From: an uncultured Chitinophagaceae bacterium
GTDB taxonomy: Bacteria; Bacteroidota; Bacteroidia; Chitinophagales; Chitinophagaceae
Length of the DNA: 64,000 nt
NCBI GenBank assembly: GCA_937862815.1
Contig: CALMED010000036.1
Coordinates: forward strand, 1-64,000
Direction of reading: 5' to 3'
The notes beneath the pieces were generated by a model. The model ran no database searches. It worked only from the letters and a program-made list of their open reading frames with translations, and was not told the DNA's origin. Position numbers and translations under genes: made by a program. Numbering within the stretch: the first letter of the stretch is position 1; each line of letters opens with the position of its first letter. Of the stretch, positions 56,321-64,000 are shown piece by piece.

Positions 56321-58555
56321 TTACAGGGCGCTGAGCGCGTGCTCGCCCTCCGTACCGGACATCAGCCGCTCCAGCGCATGGTCGTAGTGTTCTTTCCAGC
56401 CGGCAATTGGCCCCCAGTTTTTTCCGTCCACCACTACCTCACCAGCCGTAACGGTACCCAGTTTCCGGCAGGGAAATGTCCCGGCTGCCGCCAGGAAGGC
56501 AGCTTCCTGCCCGGCCTTCACCGATACCACCACGCGGCTCTGGCTTTCGCCAAACCAGAATGCATCGGCCCGCACCGCAGGATCGTTGTTGGTAACATCG
56601 AAGCCCAGGTGACGGGGGAAGCCGCTTTCGAGCAGGGTGACGATGAGTCCGCCTTCGCTCACATCGTGTGCAGAAGCCACCAGTCCGTTGGTGATGAACT
56701 GCCGCAGCGTCTGTTGCAACTCGTATTCTTCGTCGAGGTTGAAATACGGAGCGGGGCTGTAGTCCGCACCCACGATTTTATGCAGGTATTCACTGCAGGC
56801 AATATCGTTGGTAACCGTACCCAGCAGGTAAATGGTGTCGCCGGCTGTTTTAAAGTCGAGGGTCATCCGGTGAGCCACATCTTCCAGCAGGCCCACCATG
56901 CCAATGGTGGGGGTGGGATAAACGGGACCGTCGGGGTTCTGGTTATAGAAACTAACGTTACCGCCCGTAACCGGCGTATCGAATTTTTTACAGGCCTCGC
57001 CCATGCCCTGCACGGCGTGCACAAACTGGTAGTACACTTCGGGATCGTAGGGGTTGCCGAAGTTGAGGCAGTTGGTAACGCCGAGTGGCAGACCGCCGCT
57101 GCACACGATGTTACGGGCCGCTTCGCTCACGGCCATCATGGCGCCTTTGAACGGATCGGCAAACACGTAGCGGCTGTTACAATCGGTGGTAACGGCCAAG
57201 GCTTTACGTGTACCTTTCACCAACACCACGGCGGCGTCGCTGGGTGCATTGGTGGTGGTATTGGCCGTACCCACCATGCTGTCGTATTGCTCGAACACCA
57301 GCTTTTTACTGGCGATATTGGGGATGCAGATCAACGCTTCTGCCACGGGGCGCAGATCGGCGGGCTGCGGTACTGCGGCCGGGTCGAACCTGCGGATCTG
57401 TTCCAGGTAGGCCGGTTCGCGGTACTCCCGGGTATATTGCGGGGCGCCGCCACCCAGCACCAGTTCATAGGCAGGTATCTCGGCATCCAGCTGGCCGTGC
57501 ATGTAGAACCGCAACAGCCCATCGCCTGTAACTTCACCAATCTCACTGCAGGGCAGGTCCCATTTTTCAAACACAGCGCGGACAAGCGCTTCTTTTCCTT
57601 TTTCCACCACCATCAGCATACGTTCCTGGCTTTCGCTGAGCAACAGTTCCCAGGTCTTCATGTTGGCCTGGCGGGTGGGTACTTTATCCAGGTCAATGCG
57701 CATGCCCACTTCGCCTTTGGCACTCATTTCTGCCGTTGAGCAGATGATACCGGCTGCCCCCATGTCCTGCATGCCCACCACGGCTCCGGTCTGGATCACT
57801 TCCAGGCAGGCTTCCAACAGCTTTTTCTCCTGGAAGGGATCGCCAACCTGCACGGCAGGCAGTTCCTCTGCGCTTCCGGCGGTTATGTCGGCACTTGCAA
57901 AACTGGCTCCACCAATTCCATCCTTCCCGGTGGCGCTCCCCACAAAAAAAACGGGGTTGCCCACCCCGGCGGCCGTGGCAGATATTGTTTCACCGGCTTT
58001 TACAATGCCCACACTCATGGCATTAACGAGCGGGTTGGTATGGTAACAGGGTTCAAAATAGATTTCTCCTCCCACCGTGGGCACACCAAAGCAGTTGCCA
58101 TAGTGCCCGATGCCATGCACCACCCCATTGAGCAGATGCTGGGTTTTGGCCTCCGCCAGGTTGCCAAATCGCAGGGAGTTGAGGGCAGCAACAGGCCGGG
58201 CCCCCATGGTAAAAATATCGCGGTGAATTCCGCCTACACCCGTGGCAGCCCCCTGGAAGGGTTCAATGGCGGACGGGTGATTGTGGCTTTCAATTTTAAA
58301 AACCACGCCCAGCCCGTCGCCGATGTCCATGAGCCCGGCATTTTCTTCCCCGGCTTTTACCAACATACGGCCTCCTTCCCGCGGAAGGGTTTTGAGCCAG
58401 CGTATGGAATTCTTGTAACTGCAGTGCTCACTCCACATACCGCTGAAGGCGCAGAGCTCATTGAAGTTGGGGGTGCGCCCTAGTTTTTGTTTGATGAGTT
58501 CGAATTCATCGTCGGTAAGACGGAGCTGGCGGGCGGTTTTGGCGCTGATATCCAT
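56321..58555 (-). CDS. purL: Phosphoribosylformylglycinamidine synthase II (PurL, small form)
   Basis: 744 residues, the length of the small PurL that works with PurS and PurQ. EFNELCAFSGMWSEHCSYKNS carries the catalytic His, KIESHNHPSAIEPFQGAATGVGGI is the ATP/metal loop, and the second half repeats the fold (GTRKALAVTTDCNSRY, NCLNFGNPYDPEVYYQF, TGGNVSFYNQ). It converts FGAR to FGAM in purine synthesis. PurS and PurQ are not in the window. Confidence 0.97.
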   Translation of the reverse strand: MDISAKTARQLRLTDDEFELIKQKLGRTPNFNELCAFSGMWSEHCSYKNSIRWLKTLPREGGRMLVKAGEENAGLMDIGDGLGVVFKIESHNHPSAIEPFQGAATGVGGIHRDIFTMGARPVAALNSLRFGNLAEAKTQHLLNGVVHGIGHYGNCFGVPTVGGEIYFEPCYHTNPLVNAMSVGIVKAGETISATAAGVGNPVFFVGSATGKDGIGGASFASADITAGSAEELPAVQVGDPFQEKKLLEACLEVIQTGAVVGMQDMGAAGIICSTAEMSAKGEVGMRIDLDKVPTRQANMKTWELLLSESQERMLMVVEKGKEALVRAVFEKWDLPCSEIGEVTGDGLLRFYMHGQLDAEIPAYELVLGGGAPQYTREYREPAYLEQIRRFDPAAVPQPADLRPVAEALICIPNIASKKLVFEQYDSMVGTANTTTNAPSDAAVVLVKGTRKALAVTTDCNSRYVFADPFKGAMMAVSEAARNIVCSGGLPLGVTNCLNFGNPYDPEVYYQFVHAVQGMGEACKKFDTPVTGGNVSFYNQNPDGPVYPTPTIGMVGLLEDVAHRMTLDFKTAGDTIYLLGTVTNDIACSEYLHKIVGADYSPAPYFNLDEEYELQQTLRQFITNGLVASAHDVSEGGLIVTLLESGFPRHLGFDVTNNDPAVRADAFWFGESQSRVVVSVKAGQEAAFLAAAGTFPCRKLGTVTAGEVVVDGKNWGPIAGWKEHYDHALERLMSGTEGEHALSAL

Positions 58556-58571
58556 ACGGTAAAATGAGGTT

Positions 58572-58579
58572 CAAAAGTA
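58572..58579 (-). promoter_or_regulatory. -7 box of purL
   Basis: Minus strand TACTTTTG, exact TAnnTTTG, 16 bp before the ATG at 58555. It lies back-to-back with the promoter of the next gene. Confidence 0.5.
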
Positions 58580-58596
58580 CACCATGCAAAGAATGG

Positions 58597-58628
58597 TTTG
58601 ACGCTACCGCAATAAATAATTTATTTTG
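58597..58628 (+). promoter_or_regulatory. Promoter of the membrane protein gene at 58638
   Basis: TTTG (58597-58600), 20-bp spacer, TTATTTTG (58621-58628, one mismatch). Box ends 9 nt before the ATG. A TTG in the box is in frame with the gene but cannot be both promoter and start. Confidence 0.55.
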
Positions 58629-58637
58629 CCGCTGCAC

Positions 58638-59891
58638 ATGACCTGGCTGCTGCTTACTATATACCTCCTGTTTTTTTCCTGGCTGCTGCTCCGCATTCCC
58701 TTTATACGCCAAACAGGATTGCCGCCGGTCTGGATCATCGGTTTGTTTCTGCTGAAAGTGGCGGCGGGCATGGCCTACGGCTGGTTTCATACCACCTTAC
58801 CCAATTACACAAACGAGGCGGACACCTGGAAATTTTTCTTTGAGGGAAAGGAACAGACCCGGCTGTTGCTGCAGGACCCCCTGGCCTTCCTGCGGGAAGT
58901 GGTGGAGAACCCGTACGGGAAAAAGTACCGCCACCTGTTTTCGGCCGTCAACTCCTACTGGAACGATCTCAAGCACCTGTATATGGTGAAGCTCGTTTCA
59001 CTGTTCAACCTGTTCACCGGTTCGCGGTATTACGTAAACGTCATCTTTTATTCTTTCCTCACGTTTTTCGGACCGGTTGCCTTCCTGCGGGTGATGAACG
59101 ATGTGTTCCCTGAACGACTCTACCTGCTCACAGCTGCCACCTTTCTTTTCCCCTCCTTCCTGTTCTGGTCATCGGGCATTCACAAAGACGGACTGGTGTT
59201 CATGCTCATGGCATTGGCCATCTACCATTTTCATTTCGGCCTCCGGCACAAGCACATGACTTACCAAACCTGGCTCTGGGTGGCCCTATTGGTGGCGCTG
59301 ATCTTCCCGGTTCGTAATTACGTGGTGCTGGCCCTCCTGCCCGGCTTTGCTGCCTGGTGGCTGGCCGAGCGGTTTTTTCGCACCCGGTGGATCGCTTTCC
59401 TGCTGGTGACGGTGGTGGGTACCACTTTGTTTTTCGGGACCAAATTCATCAACCCCAAAGTGGATCTGCCCATCGCCATTGTGATGCGCAAGCTGGAATT
59501 CCTGAAGCTGGGCGGACAATCGATGCTGCCGCAACGGGAGCTCAAACCCAACTTCCTCAGCTTTGTAAAGAACGCCCCCCAGGCCATCAACCATTCCCTG
59601 GTAAGGCCCTACCTGACCGAAATTGCCTCGCCGCTTTATTTCGTCTGCGCCGTCGAAATCTTTGTGGTATGGCTGCTGGTCTTCACCTGGTTTTTCCGCT
59701 ACACCGAAAACCCGTACCGCCATTCGGTGGTGCTTTTTCTTTTCCTCGTAGGGATGGTACTCCTCCTGCTCACCGGCTACATCGTTCCGCAGCTGGGCGC
59801 CATTGTACGTTACCGTAGTATTTTCTTCCCCTTGCTGCTGGTGCCCATTGTGGCAACCATTAAATGGCGGACAAACATATTAAAAATATAA
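58638..59891 (+). CDS. Polytopic inner-membrane protein of unknown function
   Basis: 417 residues from the ATG at 58638. About ten hydrophobic segments with short loops; a hydrophilic stretch at about 60-110 (NYTNEADTWKFFFEGKEQTR) is probably extracytoplasmic. The motif FWSSGIHKDGLVFMLMALAIYH is conserved in Bacteroidota proteins I recall only as hypothetical or glycosyltransferase-like. The layout resembles GT-C or polysaccharide polymerase-like membrane proteins, but no catalytic motif is certain. Confidence 0.75.
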   Translation: MTWLLLTIYLLFFSWLLLRIPFIRQTGLPPVWIIGLFLLKVAAGMAYGWFHTTLPNYTNEADTWKFFFEGKEQTRLLLQDPLAFLREVVENPYGKKYRHLFSAVNSYWNDLKHLYMVKLVSLFNLFTGSRYYVNVIFYSFLTFFGPVAFLRVMNDVFPERLYLLTAATFLFPSFLFWSSGIHKDGLVFMLMALAIYHFHFGLRHKHMTYQTWLWVALLVALIFPVRNYVVLALLPGFAAWWLAERFFRTRWIAFLLVTVVGTTLFFGTKFINPKVDLPIAIVMRKLEFLKLGGQSMLPQRELKPNFLSFVKNAPQAINHSLVRPYLTEIASPLYFVCAVEIFVVWLLVFTWFFRYTENPYRHSVVLFLFLVGMVLLLLTGYIVPQLGAIVRYRSIFFPLLLVPIVATIKWRTNILKI

Positions 59892-59961
59892 TTATTTGTT
59901 TGCCCCGCCTTAAATGATTTCTGGATTTCAACAGATTCGGTCGTATTTTCACACATTATTG

Positions 59962-59987
59962 AACGCTCCGCTATACTAATGAGCGTT
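59962..59987. repeat. Inverted repeat upstream of glnN
   Basis: Perfect 7-bp arms AACGCTC (59962-59968) and GAGCGTT (59981-59987) with a 12-bp spacer, 42 bp before the glnN ATG. No TAnnTTTG box is seen in the whole 138-bp gap. Confidence 0.5.
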
Positions 59988-60029
59988 ATATCAGGTTTTT
60001 TTGTTTTTTTTGGCCAAAAATCAAATTTT

Positions 60030-62222
<2,193 letters not shown>

Positions 62223-62240
62223 GCAAACAAGCGAATACGA

Positions 62241-62268
62241 AAAAAACCCCGGGTTGCCGGGGTTTTTT
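62241..62268. terminator. Bidirectional intrinsic terminator
   Basis: Perfect 11-bp stem AAAAAACCCCG / CGGGGTTTTTT (62241-62251 and 62258-62268). Serves glnN and the convergent accC. Confidence 0.88.
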
Positions 62269-62306
62269 GTTGCAGCCTGTCAACAGGTGTTGCCCGTTCA
62301 GCGCCG

Positions 62307-63644
62307 TTATTTCATCTGGAACGAATCCAGGAACTTGGTGGTGAAATTGCCGCTGCGGAAATCTTCGTTTCGCATCAACTGCTGGTGGAAAGGTATGGTG
62401 GTCTTGATGCCTTCAATCACGTACTCGCTCAGTGCCCGGCTCATGGTGTTGATGGCCTCCTCACGGGTGCGGGCTACTGCAATGATCTTTCCGATCATGG
62501 AATCGTAGTAAGGGGGAATCACATAACCGGCGTATACGTGACTGTCAACCCGGATGCCATGTCCGCCCGGCTGGTGCAGGGTGGTGATTTTTCCGGGAGA
62601 AGGCCGGAATTCGTTGTACGGATCTTCCGCATTGATCCGGCACTCAATAGCGTGCATCTGCGGCTCGTAATCGAGGCCGCTGATTTTTTCGCCGGCCGCA
62701 ATGAGTATCTGTTCTTTAATCAGATCGAAATTGGTCACCTCCTCCGTTACGCAATGCTCTACCTGGATCCGCGTATTCATCTCCATAAAATAGAAATTGC
62801 GGTGCTTGTCTACCAGGAACTCGATGGTGCCCACGCTCTCATAAGCAATAGCCGATGCTGCTTTTTTAGCCGCCTCACCCATAGCGTAACGCAGCTCAGG
62901 CGTCATAAAGGGAGAGGGTGATTCTTCCACCAGTTTCTGGTGGCGCCGCTGGATGGAACAATCGCGTTCGCTGAGGTGACAAACCGTTCCGTAACGGTCG
63001 CCAGCCACCTGGATTTCAATGTGACGGGGCTCTTCCACAAACTTTTCCATGTACACCCCGTCATTCTTAAAAGCGGCCAGGGCTTCGGTTTTGGCCATGT
63101 TGTAGTTCCGCTCCAGTTCCTCCTCGCTCCATACCACCCGCATCCCCTTACCTCCGCCCCCGGCCGTGGCCTTGAGGATCACCGGGTAGCCGATTTCCTT
63201 TGCAATGCGTTTGGCTCCTTCCAGGCTCTGGAGCAAACCTTCGCCGCCGGGCACCACCGGTACACCAGCCCGGATCATGGTTTCCTTGGCGGTGATCTTA
63301 TCCCCCATTGAACGGATCTGGTCGGGTGTGGGACCAATAAATTTTAAACCGTTCTGACCGCAGATTTCAGCAAACCGGGCGTTTTCGGCCAGGAAACCGT
63401 AACCCGGATGAATGGCATCGGCATTGGTGATTTCCGCGGCCGCAATGAGATGTGGAATATTCAGGTAAGATTCAGCACTGGAAGCTTTTCCGATGCAAAC
63501 TGCTTCGTCGGCAAATTTTACATGCAGACTTTCTTTATCGGCCGTAGAATACACCGCTACGGTTTTGATGCCCATCTCCCGGCAGGTGCGGATGATCCGC
63601 AGGGCAATCTCCCCGCGGTTGGCAATCAGTATTTTATTGAACAT
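62307..63644 (-). CDS. accC: Acetyl-CoA carboxylase biotin carboxylase subunit
   Basis: 445 residues from the ATG at 63644 ([12 protein letters not shown]), the standard AccC length. [20 protein letters not shown] (ATP-grasp), [55 protein letters not shown]. Paired with accB upstream, this is the fatty acid synthesis enzyme, distinct from the paralogue at 25.2-26.6 kb. 106 bp separate it from accB. Confidence 0.97.
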   Translation of the reverse strand: MFNKILIANRGEIALRIIRTCREMGIKTVAVYSTADKESLHVKFADEAVCIGKASSAESYLNIPHLIAAAEITNADAIHPGYGFLAENARFAEICGQNGLKFIGPTPDQIRSMGDKITAKETMIRAGVPVVPGGEGLLQSLEGAKRIAKEIGYPVILKATAGGGGKGMRVVWSEEELERNYNMAKTEALAAFKNDGVYMEKFVEEPRHIEIQVAGDRYGTVCHLSERDCSIQRRHQKLVEESPSPFMTPELRYAMGEAAKKAASAIAYESVGTIEFLVDKHRNFYFMEMNTRIQVEHCVTEEVTNFDLIKEQILIAAGEKISGLDYEPQMHAIECRINAEDPYNEFRPSPGKITTLHQPGGHGIRVDSHVYAGYVIPPYYDSMIGKIIAVARTREEAINTMSRALSEYVIEGIKTTIPFHQQLMRNEDFRSGNFTTKFLDSFQMK

Positions 63645-63750
63645 GCAATCAAGTTGAAAGGTTGACAAAAAGAAGAATGAGCAGTTACCGGATCACTGGC
63701 TGCGCCGCAACTGTTTAAGCTCCGCAGCAGTATCAGCCAGGGCCATCGCT

Positions 63751-64000
63751 TCAACTGGGGTCAACCAGGAAGAGGGGCTGATCGTATTCCACCGGGCTTT
63801 GGTCTTCCACCAGCACTTTCACAACTTTACCCTTTACCTCGCTTTCAATTTCATTGAAGAGCTTCATGGCTTCAATAATGCACACCACTTTACCCGGAGC
63901 CACTTCATCGCCTACCTCCACAAAGAGCGGTTTGTCGGGGGAGGGTTTGCGGTAAAACGTTCCAATCATCGGGCTCTTGATGGTGATGTATTTGCTGTCA
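63751..64000 (-). CDS. accB: Biotin carboxyl carrier protein of acetyl-CoA carboxylase (C-terminal part, cut by window edge)
   Basis: The frame stays open to base 64000; 82 codons are visible, ending LFLVDPS. SPMIGTFYRKPSPDKPLFVEVGD starts the biotinyl domain, and CIIEAMKLFNEIES carries the biotinylated Lys. Full AccB is about 150-165 residues, so roughly half lies beyond the window. An internal ATG at 63969 is not the start, because the codons before it (YITIKSP) belong to the conserved domain. Confidence 0.93.
   Translation of the reverse strand, partial: DSKYITIKSPMIGTFYRKPSPDKPLFVEVGDEVAPGKVVCIIEAMKLFNEIESEVKGKVVKVLVEDQSPVEYDQPLFLVDPS

Noticed and set aside
56267..57739. 490-codon frame antisense to purL
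   Set aside because: No recognisable domain; lies wholly within the coding region of purL.

Overview
The window looks like an ordinary chromosomal stretch of a Bacteroidota bacterium, most likely a Chitinophagaceae-type organism (class Chitinophagia). The reasons are a SusC/SusD pair, a protein with a type IX secretion (T9SS) sorting tail, a giant PKD-repeat surface protein with a gliding-motility type C-terminus, a type III glutamine synthetase, no clear Shine-Dalgarno sites, and many TAnnTTTG (-7) promoter boxes of the Bacteroidota housekeeping sigma factor. Base composition is GC-rich (low to mid 50s % by eye). The exception is a visibly AT-richer cupin/AraC pair at 32.4-33.8 kb. I found no tRNA, rRNA, insertion sequence, prophage or CRISPR array.

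Layout. 1-7.9 kb (minus): SusC, SusD, an unknown lipoprotein, a di-haem cytochrome c peroxidase and a two-component regulator propeller protein that runs off the left edge. 8-12.4 kb: T9SS cargo protein, sugar nucleotidyltransferase, ACC-deaminase-like PLP enzyme, secreted protein. 12.4-19.5 kb: housekeeping genes (lipB, RluD-type pseudouridine synthase, def, ruvX, UbiA-type prenyltransferase, TrmH-type methylase, DEAD-box helicase). 19.5-29.7 kb: membrane sulfatase-like protein, lpdA, a split biotin-dependent acyl-CoA carboxylase operon, L,D-transpeptidase-like protein, a five-repeat secreted protein and dCMP deaminase. 29.7-34.8 kb: fusA, then the inserted cupin/AraC pair, then rpsG and rpsL, i.e. 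a split str operon. 35-39.8 kb: a 1602-residue PKD protein. 39.9-44.2 kb: branched-chain aminotransferase, rdgB, an ECF sigma factor with a membrane partner, thioesterase. 44.2-58.6 kb (mostly minus): TPR proteins, aroE, ComA-like phosphosulfolactate synthase, yidC, pyrG, beta-barrel porin, proC, SGNH protein, purL. 58.6-64 kb: polytopic membrane protein, glnN, and the fatty-acid-synthesis pair accC-accB, with accB cut by the right edge.

Most genes are core metabolism and translation. The parts that most deserve a second look are non-coding or repeat-based: a two-domain structured leader in front of fusA; a set of genes whose -7 box ends only 4-6 nt before the start codon, which predicts leaderless mRNAs; palindromes upstream of several operons; an array of eight degenerate 8-mers just after the stop codon of a biotin carrier gene; a secreted protein whose repeats resemble a plant kinase C-terminal domain; and a putative anti-sigma protein with a 32-residue PPxxAW repeat. 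I see no clearly novel multi-gene system. The SusC/SusD-peroxidase operon is the nearest candidate for an unusual uptake function.
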